Source of the DNA: Seriola aureovittata
Taxonomy: Eukaryota > Chordata > Actinopteri > Carangiformes > Carangidae
Reading direction: 5' to 3'
Assembly (NCBI RefSeq): GCF_021018895.1
Contig: NC_079387.1
Location: forward strand, 3,101,083-3,165,082
DNA length: 64,000 nt
The position numbers and the translations under genes were made by a program. Below are positions 1 to 12,200 of this stretch, piece after piece. Below the pieces are notes generated by a model that did not search any database, was not told where the DNA came from, and saw nothing but the letters and a program-made list of their open reading frames with translations. Position 1 is the first letter of the stretch, and the number at the start of each line of letters is the position of its first letter.

Positions 1-1381
1 TTAAAGCTTTTGGGAAAGAACGATCCAGCCTCAACACAGTCGTTGTGGTCGAATGAATAGAGGGTGGGATGAGGGAGAGGGGTGAGGGCTGAAGTTTGTA
101 CAACTGTGTGAGACTCCCCAGAATTTCGCAAAGAGCTGTATTTTTGCACAGATGAAAGGTGCATGTACATGAGGGCTTCTGTGGGGGTTGGGACCCAAAC
201 TGGGCTGCGGCTGTTTGTGGTGGCTTGCCACATGACAAGTGTAATAGTATGTTTTCATGGGCCTGGGTGCCAGGGTGAGACTAAATGTCTCATTTAGGTC
301 ACTGGCTATAAAAGTTTTAAAACCCCTGGTCTACATATACCCCAAACTGGCAACCCAACTTGCCATAAATGTAGGCTATGTTGTCCAGTATGTCAACACA
401 TCCAGTCTGAAACTGGCCAGTAGCCACGAACTGTACTAAATAAGCATTTAGCTTGTGCAGTGAAATCATCACGTTGTGTTGTGACGTTTCCAAATTCGAC
501 ACTCCTGTCCTGTGCCCTCCTGAGTTTGACTTTGCTTTTTAATTTTAGCCACTCAAATAGGTACATTTCCAGGTGGGAGTCATCATAGTGCTTTTGATTT
601 TGACCCCTCTTCAAACAGTCTCTTGAAAGCAACAGAAAAATGCTTTGAAGCCGTGTTCGCACAGGACTAATATTACACCTGTGGACATTCAGTTGTTCGT
701 AATAATTGGTATCATTGGTTATTTTAATCCTGCTACGTCTGTAATTTGTAAAGTACCGACCATACCGTGGCGAAGACAGTTCTCTGATAATAGTAATCCT
801 GCGTGAATCAAGCTTCAGATAACTGCAGCTGCACATTCTTGTTCTTGCTTTTGTAATTGTGTTTTTATTCTGTTATCCCCATGCCTGTAATAATTTAAGA
901 AAGGAGTCAGTTGTGAACTGAGGAGTTTTATGCCAGTTTAAAATGTGAATTTAATATAAACAATAACATGAAATGGATTTTGGATGGAGTTTTGAATTAC
1001 TTTTTAGGGCTTTTCTTTTTTTAATTATGGGATTTTTCAAAAATGAAAGCACATGTTTGGCGGAGACTTTATTCAATTATAGTGCAGTGGGAGTGAGAGT
1101 GGACTTTCTGACCACTAGTAGCACTATGGGGTAATGTTTTGATTTGTTTGCATGTCACGCTCTACTAGCACATGCACAAGTACATAAACAGTATGTGCAT
1201 GCACGAGCACGCATGTGCAAAACACATTCCTGCCAGATTCTGCATGCAAGCTATACGATGTCCTTCAGTCTAACACAATTTCCCAGCTGACTGTTGGTCA
1301 GATGTAAACAATGCAGTTTTCAAAATTAAATGCACTCAACCCTTTTATTAGGCCTTAAACCTCATGTCTTTATCCTCTCAG
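1..1381 (+). other. igfbp5: 3' part of igfbp5 intron 1
   Basis: Non-coding stretch that runs up to the splice acceptor at 1380-1381. I looked on the plus strand for the IGFBP N-terminal cysteine module (GCGCC-x2-C type) and did not find it, so the first coding exon must lie left of the window. Open frames here, such as 393-836 on the minus strand, resemble no family I know. No other feature is visible. Confidence 0.6.
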
Positions 1382-2442
1382 ATGAATCTAACGATGACAC
1401 CCTGCTGCCCGTCCCCGAGTCAATGCTGCCCCAGACCAAGGTGCCCTTATATGGAAGAGACCACATCAGCAGTCGGAAGTTCCAGGCCATGAAGCAGGCC
1501 AAGGACCGCAAGAAGCAGCTGGCCAGGGTGGGACATGCCAGCAATCTGGACTTCTCACCGCTAAGCTTGGACAAACTGGACCCCGAGTTTGTAAGTGAAG
1601 TAGACACTACAAAGATGCATACCAGAGTGAAAAACTGACTCAGCTCAGAGCAAAGTTTTTGCTCCATTGATCGAGATTTGAAGCAACTTTTCTGAAGCAT
1701 ATTTGGTCTGGATATTGACAAATTCAGCTTTACTTTAAATTTAGAGCAATCGCAGATACTGCATCCTACTGCTTCAGGCTTTATTTGTCTTGCACACTGG
1801 AAGGAAACCAGTTCTGACAAATCAGCCAAGATGCCCCGCAGGGCCAGTTTCACACGTGACAACGTGGTGTGAACACGTGTGAAATGTCAAATTACTGAAG
1901 TTCTCATTAGTGGAGGTGTTTCCCTCATCCTTATTCTTGATTTCTGGGGATTTTCGCAAATTTTCAAGGGCATTTTGAGTCATAGTTTTTAACTCTGGTG
2001 CACAAATACACACTGTGATCACACAAGCGCTCACACCTGTGTCTGTGTGTGTAGGGGCCCTGCAGGAGAAGATTGGATAATCTCATTCAGAGCATGAAAG
2101 ACACTTCTCGGGTCTTGGCTCTCTCTCTGTACATCCCCAACTGTGACAAGAAGGGTTTCTTCAAGCGCAAGCAGGTATGGATACCATCTGGTTTGTAACA
2201 GCGTTGTGGTTTTGAAACAACTTTACACTGAAGCAGAAATACCACAAGAAATCATCAGAAAACAAGCTTCTCTAACCGCTTTTCTAACCACTTGTTTCTC
2301 GCAGTGTAAACCATCTCGTGGTCGAAAAAGGGGGATCTGCTGGTGCGTCGACCGGTTTGGCGTGAAAATCCCCGGCATCAACTACGCCGGAGGAGACCTG
2401 CAGTGCAAAGATCTCGACAGCAGCAGCAACAGCAACGAATGA
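1382..2442 (+). CDS. igfbp5: Insulin-like growth factor-binding protein 5, 3' three exons (partial)
   Basis: Secreted carrier that binds IGF-1/IGF-2 and controls their access to receptors. Three coding exons are present: 1382-1590 (central linker, enters in phase 1), 2055-2174 (120 bp) and 2305-2442 with stop TGA at 2440-2442. All introns are GT-AG and the exons join in frame. The last two exons form the thyroglobulin type-1 C-terminal domain with all six cysteines (GPC, IPNC, QC, CWC, LQC). The basic stretch CKPSRGRKRGICWCV matches the heparin, matrix and nuclear-import motif of IGFBP-5 rather than the IGFBP-3 version (CRPSKGRKRGFCWCV). The linker is poorly conserved apart from a lysine/arginine cluster (AKDRKKQL). 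The tail is serine/asparagine rich (SSSNSNE). The N-terminal IGF-binding exon is missing only because the window starts inside intron 1. The convergent igfbp2 neighbour supports the identity; whether this is the a or b teleost copy cannot be told. Confidence 0.92.
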
Positions 2443-3047
2443 GAGTCCAAGTGGCCGTACTCGTTGAGCCCTGTTCCTCTGAGAACCTGCCAATCAAGCT
2501 AGCACACGTAATGACTGCCAATCAGGAAAATATGGCACAAATGCTTCTATATGGTCAGGTGTGATGGACTGCGTTATTGTTTTGTTTTTTTGTTTTTCGA
2601 AGGGGAGCCAAACTGAAAAGCTTGCTTAGATGAAAGTCTGCACATGTGGGTCTTAACTGTGGCTCCCCGCTGACTGTGTACTATGTTTGAGGTTAGCTAA
2701 CACCTCTTCTCTTTATATCCATAGATAATAGAGAATTATATATATTTGTATGATATTGATAACCTGTTGTGTACTGAGTCTGCGTGGCAAGTTCTATATT
2801 CCTAAATTTACTCCAAGAAATAGACATATTTTAAATGAGTCCGTTCTCATCTAAATTAGCAATGTTTTACTAACTGTTATTTGTGTGAATGACATGACAT
2901 ATAAGAGCCCTCAACCTACTGTCACTGAACACTATCCTACTTGCAGGAGACCAAGCAGGAAAGGGGGGGGGGGGTCTGCAGGAGACTGGGTGTTTTATAC
3001 CGTCAGTGTGGGCAGAATGAGCTGATAGCCATTTCTTAGCTAGGGAA

Positions 3048-3180
3048 TTAACATGTTATATGTTGTTTGATGAATCCGTACAAAAACCAGTGTAAAAATG
3101 CCATTTTATGGGGGAGTTGTGTACCGCTCTATTTCTTGGCTGGGAGCAGTCACTTCCCTGCGTCTCTGCAGGTTGTCTGG
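3048..3180 (+). repeat. Teleost dispersed repeat fragment
   Basis: The stretch containing GAATCCGTACAAAAACCAGT, then TATTTCTTGGCTGGGAGCAG and CACTTCC, matches my recollection of a dispersed, MITE-like repeat that is very common in percomorph fish. The opposite end of what looks like the same family lies at 35035-35176 in reverse orientation. No transposase is coded. It sits inside the probable igfbp5 3' UTR. Confidence 0.5.
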
Positions 3181-3683
3181 AGAAAATAGAAATCCGTGCT
3201 CAGAGTTCAGCATTAAATTCTAGGAAATTCAAATCAGAAACTAACAACAGTATGCTTATGATTTATGGAACTGTTTTTGCCAGTTAGAGATACTTATTTT
3301 CTCAATATTTTCTCTGGTCTAAAACTTTGTCCTCACGGTGCACTTAGCAGTAACTGTAGCTCATTATTTTTTGCCACTGTCATATGAGACTTGTTTGCTT
3401 CTACTTGTCAAACGTGACGTTAACTGGTGAAGCAGGTTGTATTTTGGACAATCAAACCTGTCTCAATGCCGAATTAGCAGATTTAAAAATTTTCCGTATT
3501 CACTGTTGGTGCTCACTAGATTTCCTGCTCTAAGCTCAGAAAGACTCAAAGTGCTGTCATGAACAAGCAATTAGGATAAAACCTCACTCATAAACAAATA
3601 CTGTGCTGTAACAGGTTAGATATTTGACTTTTGAAAGGTCATTTTCAAGTCCTGACAACTGTGTCCACTGTTTGTTAATGGTC

Positions 3684-3686
<3 letters not shown>

Positions 3687-3717
<31 letters not shown>
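3687..3717. repeat. (TG)n microsatellite
   Basis: About 15 uninterrupted GT dinucleotides followed by a short degenerate GT/GA tail. It lies in the probable igfbp5 3' UTR. Confidence 0.95.
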
Positions 3718-3718
<1 letters not shown>

Positions 3719-4588
3719 ATGCTCCTGAGTGTGTGTATGTGCTATGCCCGTATAGTTCTCAACTTCAAATATCTCTGATTTTAAATTTGTATGAGCCCAG
3801 CCTACCCAAGCTACCAGCCAGCAAACACGGCGCTGTGCTTTTCCCTCCACAACTCGCACCCAAATCATATGCAAAGGCCCCACGTTGCTTATTTTTCCAT
3901 GTGTAGGGTCTTCACTGCCACCACACAGGCAAATCCGTCAGCCGATAGTGACTTGCTCTCAGGGCTCATCCGGTCCTTTATCCAGCGAAGAGCAAGGTCG
4001 CTGAGTTTGTATGTAAATTCAAGTGCCTTCTGCCCCACGCCACTTTGAATTTTGATTTGCATGTGGATCCATGGTTGTCGAATGCGTGAGAAAAGAGGAA
4101 ACAAATTTCAGGTGTGGATGTGGTCTGGAACAATTTCTTTTTTGGTTTTCAGTTGGTTGCTGACAAAGATTATCATGATCTTCCAGTCAAGCGCTGCTGA
4201 ACGTACGATGACGGCGGACAAATCTCTTTGTTCTATTGTTAAAAATTTGATCCTTTTTGTTATTGGTGTTGTTATTGTTGTTGTTGTTATAATCTCAATG
4301 TTCAGTTAATGACTCTTATAATCTCGGACATTCCTAATGTCAAATCACTATATTGTGATATTAGGAGAGCTTTGACAGGGGCTCATCAGCCTTTTCTTCC
4401 CAATACAACACCTCTCTTGTGCTGTTGATTCTTGCACACATGTAAACACAACACAGTGACACTTTGAACATTTCAGAATCTCAATTTTAAAAAAAGATTA
4501 ATGTGAACATTATGGTGAAATATTTATCAGGCGTGTAATTGATGTACTCGTTTTGTTTTGTTTTTTTAAACGACAAAATCACTATTTA

Positions 4589-4594
4589 AATAAA
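4589..4594 (+). terminator. igfbp5: Candidate igfbp5 poly(A) signal
   Basis: Canonical AATAAA (ACTATTTAAATAAAGTTCCT context) about 2.15 kb after the igfbp5 stop. A T-rich stretch lies upstream and a TTTTGTCTTG stretch about 35 nt downstream, as expected for a cleavage site. It is the clearest such signal before the convergent igfbp2 gene. Confidence 0.45.
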
Positions 4595-4615
4595 GTTCCT
4601 GTACTCACAAAAATG

Positions 4616-6227
4616 CAGATCTGCACTTTTGTCTTGAAATGTGGAAACTTGGAGATGGTAAACCGATGAGTCAGCTGGTGAGCTTTTGTGTGATAGTCAT
4701 CTCTGTGACCTTGACCTTGTTAAAGACGCTCAGGTGACGCTCCATGCAGGTGGTTTCCGCTGTCAAAACCCACTGTGACATCACCGATGGGGATGTTTCC
4801 ACCCCTAGTGCTCGCTGTGTAGTTAGCATAGCTGCAGAGACTAAAATGCTCCACAGAGCTGAGGGGAGCTTCAAAGCTGGGGGACAATTACCTGTCAGTT
4901 CATCACTATGAGTGGCGACTATCACATTACACATTACATTTCACCCATTGTTAATATGAAAATATAGGATTAGAGCAGCTTTACGATTTTTTGAGCAAAA
5001 TTCAACAAGCCACAATAGGGTGAAACAAGAACTTAATCATAATGGCTTCGATTTTACTCATGATGTTAAGGGGGTAGGTTCAAAAACTAAGGCTGCATGT
5101 TCATAGAACTCAGTCATAGGGTTTTTCCAAGGATTTGAAACGCATGCTGCAGTACAACCAAAAAGCTAAAACATACTGATGAGTCTGTTTTCTGTATTCA
5201 CATTTTTTGGCAAAAAAATCATTTTTTTCTTTATTTTCCTCTAATTCTCAAATTAGCATTACAAATGCACTTGTATGCCTCTGCCAAGCAGCCAAGTTGC
5301 AGGAAGTATGTTCACAATCTTCTTGAAATAATCTTGAAATAATGGCCAGAAGTCTTTTTGCAGAACATTATGATTTCACAGTGAAGTTGACCTTTGACCT
5401 TTTGGATATAAAATCATCCTCACTTCATCATCATTTTCTCCTATTAGACATTTGTGTTAAATTGTGTCATGATTAGCGTACGAATTTGGGAGTTATGGCC
5501 AAAAAACGTGTTTTGTGAGCTCACAGTGACCTTGACCTTTTGACCTTTAACCACCAAAATGTAATCAGTTCATCCTTGAGTCCATATAAAGGATAATTAC
5601 TGCGATATCGCAATAATGCACTGGCTCTCACTGGCGCAGAGGCAAAATAAAAACACAATGAGCACAAATTGAATTTAATAACATTTTAATAGCGTTATCT
5701 GCTTATGACTAGGCAGTCTAAAGTCATGTCTTCCCTAGCGCTGGACATTTAATGCACGCTACTGCCAACATGTACTATGTATCAACTGTGTATTAAAAGC
5801 CAGGTGTACTCAAAGCCTACAGTATAGCATGAGGCGTAACAGTAGTCTGCAAGCTAGGACACGAACACACACCTAAAAACACCAAATATGTTGAAGGCTT
5901 TTTCGTTTTTCAACACATACAGTACAAAACACTGATAACAGAGCAAATCTGAGCAAAGTCACAATTAGTAAAGCAAAGACACTGACACTCCAGCTGACGC
6001 CTACTGAATATCTATGAGGAAAAGGAGTCTTATCTTTACTGCTCCCCTTAAAAGTAATCTGCACTTACATCCTACGCAGCAAGCTGGACTCTATCTTTCA
6101 ATCCTTTTTGGTGGTTAAGATTTGAAATGTCACTGTCATCAAATGAACTAGAGAAACATACACACAGAAAGATAATATATAGCTTACTCAGATGTTCTTT
6201 GTTCCCAAGTACTTTACAGTTTTTTAG
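4616..6227. other. Intergenic region between convergent igfbp5 and igfbp2
   Basis: No coding potential recognised. It holds a dispersed repeat rich in TGACCT half-sites (about 5320-5600); the remainder is AT-rich unique-looking sequence. Part of it may belong to a longer igfbp2 3' UTR on the minus strand: an AATAAA on that strand corresponds to TTTATT near 5230. Confidence 0.5.
5320..5600 (+). repeat. Teleost dispersed repeat with TGACCTTTGACCT core
   Basis: The string AGTGACCTTGACCTTTTGAC followed by CCAAAATGTAATCAGTTCATCC and TTGAGTCCA is, from memory, a signature of a very abundant non-coding repeat in teleost genomes. The 5' part (CAGAACATTATGATTTCACA, then GTTGACCTTTGACCTTTTGG) fits the same family. 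No coding capacity is seen and the limits are approximate. Confidence 0.55.
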
Positions 6228-6230
6228 TTT

Positions 6231-6261
<31 letters not shown>
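6228..6261. repeat. (TTTA)n microsatellite next to the igfbp2 stop codon
   Basis: About eight TTTA units, ending 13 bp before the igfbp2 stop codon (6275-6277, minus strand). On the minus strand this reads (TAAA)n and so contains many overlapping AATAAA hexamers directly after the igfbp2 coding region. Confidence 0.9.
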
Positions 6262-6274
6262 GTCTCATGCCGCA

Positions 6275-9200
6275 CTATATCTGGGCCATGTCAGGGAGCT
6301 CCAGCTCCAGCTCTCTGAGGTACTGGCTGCAGTTGGGGTCGCCCCTCACGGTGGGGGCTGATGGGATAGGTCGGCCGGTGTGAGGGTTGACGCACCAGCA
6401 CTCGCCCCTCTGGCCGTGGAGAGACATCTTGCACTGAAACATAAATGATGGTCGTAAAGCATCACACACACACCAATTCAAACAAGTTTTCACAGCAAAA
6501 AAACCTTGATTCATATGTTTTTTCCTCTTTTAGTTCTATATTCAGAGACATTTGAGAGGCTTTGTGTCATTTTTCCCTACTACATCCTTGATAATGATAG
6601 AAAAGTCACCTGTTTAGCATTTCTTTTTGTTAAAACTATCAATAAAGCATCTTTTTTCAAAGATATCTTTTTAAATACTGGTGCTTATAGAAAAAACCCT
6701 GATAATACACACTTTTGCTGTATACTATGGTTTGTCATGACTCTCTAGAATAACAATAAACTAAAACATCCTCTTTCCCAAAATGCCTGGACTCACCTGT
6801 TTGAGGTTATACTGCCCCCTCTTGTCACAGTTGGGGATGTGCAGGGCATACAGGTCTTCCAGGGGACCTCGGTTATCTCTGAAGGGCATCTTGGATATCC
6901 GCTCCAGGACCTGGTCAAGCTCCTGCTGACACTGAGTCTTGAAAACAGCAGAGACAACAACAGCAGTCATGTTTACAGGCCTGCATAGACACATCTGGGT
7001 GTGTGAGAGCCACAGGGTTTCTGTGACACATGGCGGCCAACGTCAAAAATTGTTTTCTAACAAAGAAATCTGATGTTTTATAGAACTTTAATTTGTTTTT
7101 ATTTATTTATTTTTTTTTAAATGAAAATCTAATTTAGAAAATGTTCAAAAGTTTAGTCAAATCCATCCGCACAACAGAAAACTGTTCCAAGATACAGCAA
7201 CACTAAGATGTGCTTGCATGGAAATCGGCACATTTTTGACACAGCACATAAAATCTAATAAAATGCACGTAAACACACACACACACACACATACACACAC
7301 ACACACACACACACATACAAACACACAGTAAACCTAGAAAGCTGAAGGGCTTTTTGTAATGAGCATATGAATCACGATTCTTGCCAGTAATGAATAATAA
7401 CTCTTGCCAGTGACCTCGGGTTTACCCCACAATTCACTGAAGCCAAATGTCTTGTTGGGACACACGAGAAATAAAGTTTCTGGTAGAGCAATAACCTTTA
7501 AATGATTTTTATGGCGGGTGGAAAATACCATGATGCTGGTTACAAATGCCCAGGGTTCACCCATGTGTCTCGGCTCCAGGATGCAGAGCGGTTCAGGTGT
7601 ATTTAAGGTCAGAAAATATCTGCCTTTTGATTAAAGGGCAGCTTTTGGTGTGAGAGTTAAATGGAAGGAAAATGAACTGGGGGAAAAAAAAAAAACTTGT
7701 CTTTGTACCATGACAGTTTTAATCCCCTTTAAAATTATAATTTGGTATTTCCTTCCTGAGCCTTGAAATGAATTCAAAGTGCTCTTCACATATTTACTGA
7801 CACATTCAATTATTAACTGCACTTTGAATCATCTTTAAATACAGCAATAAAACACTTGTCAAGGAAAAATCCAAACATGACGGGCTGCTGCACCAGAGGG
7901 AGGCGCTGCTTTGTTCCACCCTCGGCGACTAAAGAATATTTACACCTGCACTACTATCATGATGCCATGTATTTCAAAGAGCGCAAGCTTTAACACAATG
8001 TTGTCTGATTGTTTTAGGAATAAATGATATGACTGGTCAGTTAATCAATTATAATAATCAGAAAATCAATAAAAAAATAAAAAATTAGCTCAAACTTCAG
8101 GAATATGTGATTATTTAAGTCATTTTATAAAGTAAAAATGCCGTAAACTCAACTGATTTCAGTGTCTGAAATGTGAATATTGGCTGGTTTTCTTAGTCTC
8201 CTATGACTGTAAACAGAGTTGGTTTCTCATATACAGTCACATTGCAATTATTCAAACAGAACTGGAGTGGCTTTTGTTCAAGTCCAAGATATGTCTTTTT
8301 GGTAAAAGACCTTGCTGATTCCCGGTCTTCAACATGAACACTGCAAGAGATCTTTTCCTCGAAAACGCAAGCTCTGCTTTGCCTCACCTGCTTGGGCCGA
8401 GTAGGTTTGACCTCTTCCACCTTGTTGGTCTTCATCTTGGTCTTCATCTCCTGTCTATGCTGGCGCACTGCGCTCTCTTTGGGTCCCAGCCAGGGGGTCT
8501 CTTTACTGGGCTTCCGGACGGCCGGGATCTCACTCACGCCCTGCTCAGGCAGCGGCTCCACGGTCTCACCTGCAGTTGTGGAGACACCACGTAAAAGCCA
8601 TCAGATCAAACTGTGAGGATCTAAGAATTTCGATTTCGAATTGATCTATAAAATGAACTGAAACACTGTAAACAAAGTCCAAAAAAAAGTGTTGCCAACA
8701 AGAATGCATGACAGAGTAGAAATTAAACTGGGCTGGAAAGAATTTCAATTCTTGTTCAAGGACACTTTGATGGACACGTTTGCCGCTGAAAGCACTTAAC
8801 CTGTGACTCCTCTGGACCGTCTCCCTGTGCACTCAGCCACCCTGCTGCCCTCCTGACATCATTTTGGTAATGGATTGGGCTTTTTAGAGGCTGGGAGTGG
8901 GGTGAGATAAGCTCTGAATTGCACAGATCATTTTTCAGAGTGACAAAGAGTGCGGGCCGCTCTGCTAAAAAGGTTTGTGGAAATGGATAGATGGACTTCG
9001 AGCAGCTGCAGAGGTGACGCTGACCCCGCAGTCTGAGCTCCTTGAGCGGAATAAAATGACAACTACTGCTTCTTATTCATAGACTACAGAGAGCTAGACT
9101 CCCTAACAGTCTTCTTTTCTCTTCTTATAGTCCATGTTGCAAATGTTTGATGCCTTCAGGAGCAACATTATGTTCATCAATGAATGTATTTTGGGTATTT

Positions 9201-12200
9201 TGTTGTATGTTTTATGCAATTTAATCAACTTTCTCCATTTTATTCATTTATTTTTGTTGGGAAAGTGGGCTTGGGAGGGAGAAGTAAATAAGAGGGTTTG
9301 GAAGGGAGGATGTTACCGCCCGCTGTGTGGTGTAGTGATTGGTCCTAATTGAAATGAGGGAGGTCGTTAGCTGATCCAGCGCACCTGTGCCCCCTCCAGG
9401 ATATAAAAGCTGGCCCCGCTCTCATTCTGCTGGCGTCCACACTGTGCCTCTTTCTTTTTGTTTTGGCCTCCACAGCACAACGCTCACAACCATGCATTGC
9501 GAACACTTACACTGTTATTTATTTAGGTTCTCATTTTGTGTTTGTGACAATTTTTCAAATTAACATAAGAGATTTTAACTAATGGTAATATTGGGGGGGC
9601 GGTTGGGGTCCAAACTGCTGTTAAAGTGTTCTGAAATGCACCAGCACAATCAATGAGTCACTCGAATCCTTTTCCCTTCTCATACAGCGGAGGAACCACA
9701 TGCAGCTCCATTAACAAGCTTGTGGGCTGAGAAATGTTGGCCACCGCTGAACTTTAGTCACAGTCAGGTTTCCATGGTTGCTTTTTTTCCCCAAGTTATG
9801 TGATTCAGTTTCATAGGCAGATGTTAAAAAGTGGTGATAAATGAACACAACAGTTGATATCATCGGAGATTTAAGGTTTTACACTTGTGCTTGGAAGATT
9901 ACATGATGAGTTAATGGGTCCAAACCATATTCAGTCTAATAGGGTCGAGGCAGCATCTGTGTATCATTATATCTAATACCTGGGTGAATTCAAGCCAGCT
10001 CGGCCCCGATCATGTGGTGCCATCACATCCAAAGCTGCTGTTCCTGCACAGCAATCCAGAAGAAAGTTGTCCATTGATTTGGATCTATTAGAATAAGACT
10101 TTCCACTGCTTTTAACTTACAACAAAATAAACTGTCAATGAAACCATCATGTCAAATAGCTGAGTCCCATCCAGTGATTCCTCTGAGCAGTTTTCATTGA
10201 CTTTGACCACCTTCCTCTCTCCTTGAAGTCTTGTTAAACATCAACCTAAAAAAAAAAAAAACCCTCTCTTCAAACAGATGGAGCAAGCAATGTGAGAGTG
10301 AGAGGCCATCAGGTCCAACCCAACTTGTTGTTTCTGACAACAGAGCATACTTTGCGGTTGGGTTGGGGTTTAGGGTTGATGGGGAGGGAGTGGAAGAGGA
10401 GTGTCACTCCGAACCAGCTGACTTCAGATGAAGAAAGAAGAAAAAAAAAAAAAAGTTAAATGATTCAAATTCCTTTAGAAAGCAACATGATCACATCTCA
10501 GCTCAGTTTAGCTACTAAGAAAAATGTTTCAAATAGTGACTATATGTGCTGGGAGACTGTTTATTTTCACATTTTCTCATTTCTTGCATGTATTTCACGT
10601 ATGCAAGACTTCACGTGACACCTGAAGGAACGAAGGGAAATAAGCACAGACAGTGGAGAAGGTCAAATAGTCGGCCAGTAAGTGGAGAGTTCACAGTTAT
10701 GCAAGGGCCAAGCTGTAACGTGCAGACTTGTGGAAAGGCATTTGTAGGACAGAGAATGAAAGCGAGTGTGTGTTACTGGTGGTGGTGGTGGACTGGAGAG
10801 GCATTCTCTGCACTCTGCAAGAGGTAAATTTGACGTCCGGTTGTAGAATATGATTACAAAAGGCCTAAGAGAGAACGGGAGAAAGGAAATTCCAAACGAA
10901 GCAATAACAAGGTGCTGGCGCCTTCTGCCATCAGATAGATGTGGTGTTGTTGGACTTCAGTTCCCCCTATGACGCTCCACCGTGTTCTCTCTGGCTTGTC
11001 TTTGAAGACCGAGTTTCTTCGCGAAAAGGGGCAAAAGTCAACTGAAATCAGGTGTGTCCTCACATGTGTGTGTGTGCACGCGCAAGTTGTGCAGATAAAC
11101 ACACAAAACACTCAGGAATATTGGCAGCTGGGGTGACTTTTGTTTTGCTGTCTTACATAATCCCCACAGTATCCAAGCGCAATACCATCACTCCCTCTCT
11201 TCTGAGGAAACCTGAGCTGTTCACTCAAATACACAGTGTGGCCGCGCGCACGCACACACACACACACACACACACGCACATACGCACATACGCACAAACA
11301 CACACACATACGCACAAACACACACACAGAGGAATTGGACAGTTTATAAGCAAGAAAACAGCAATCTCCCACTTGAATGTACATGCACACACACAAACAC
11401 AGAGGGTCAGGACCCCACTTTTAGGGGGCACTAGGCCTCTGCAGTACAAGCCGTCCCACAGCGGTGGGCTGGGGATCAGCAGTATCAACAGAGCAGCAGG
11501 CCTACTGTCCAGTCTACTGCTTGAATTAATCCTCACACAATGGCCTGAGAGGCTTCCTTTCTATATCTGATCCATGTTGAATTCCCAGATGGCACGTAAG
11601 CCAGAAGTGTCATGTCCGATTGTCCAGATTCTGGTCAACTGAGCAAATGGCAGACTTGGCCGTGGTCACGGAGAACGGACGGGTTGAAAAAGGGAAAGAT
11701 CCGAGCACACCGAGCGTTCTCCCGCTCCATCGTGTTTCCATGGATACAAATCGACCCTTGTTTTGTGGGGGCGTGATGTGACGTGAAGGGATGGCGACTG
11801 GCTAGCTTAGCTTTCAAAAGTTACTGGATGTGAATGGAGTCAAGAAGCAGCTTCTGTCAAAAGCAGGACAATGGAACACTGAGACTTTCACTGCGCATCA
11901 AACGTGAAGGTCACACTTTAATTTCATTCAATGGGTCCCATAGTTTCAGGACCTGATATGTTATTGTAAATTCCAATTAATTAATTACATTTAATTGTTT
12001 GTGTAATCTTAGTCTTTTAGTCTTTTAGTCAGGGCACAGCAGGTCCATTTAACAGGCAAACATGTAGAATTTGTCTAATGGAAAGTATACAATTCAACAT
12101 ATAGGATGGAGTTTTAAATCATAAATAAATCCTTTAGTATAAATACTAAATTTACTAGAGAAAGAAAAAGTAAGAACCCTTTGGAATTACCTTTTGTTTC

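Larger units (their letters stand above)
2443..4615 (+). other. igfbp5: Probable igfbp5 3' untranslated region
   Basis: AT-rich non-coding sequence downstream of the igfbp5 stop. It contains a G-run at about 2963, a dispersed repeat fragment (3048-3180) and a TG microsatellite (3687-3717), and ends at a canonical AATAAA (4589-4594). IGFBP-5 transcripts are known for long 3' UTRs, so about 2.2 kb is plausible. The true end needs transcript data; an ATTAAA near 3213 could be used earlier. Confidence 0.5.
6938..8387 (-). other. igfbp2: igfbp2 intron 2
   Basis: About 1.45 kb between exons 2 and 3. It contains a CA microsatellite (7273-7327), a dispersed repeat copy (8031-8215) and otherwise AT-rich sequence. 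No coding signal was found. Confidence 0.75.

Noticed and set aside
393..836. 147-codon minus-strand open frame in igfbp5 intron 1
   Set aside because: No recognisable domain, signal peptide or transposase motif; AT-rich intronic DNA readily gives frames of this length.
7890..7905. CTCF-like motif (ACCAGAGGGAGGCGCTG)
   Set aside because: Differs from the consensus at several positions; a single weak match is expected by chance in this much sequence.
11052..11570. 172-codon open frame on the plus strand
   Set aside because: Runs through a CA microsatellite (histidine/threonine repeats); a low-complexity artefact within igfbp2 intron 1.
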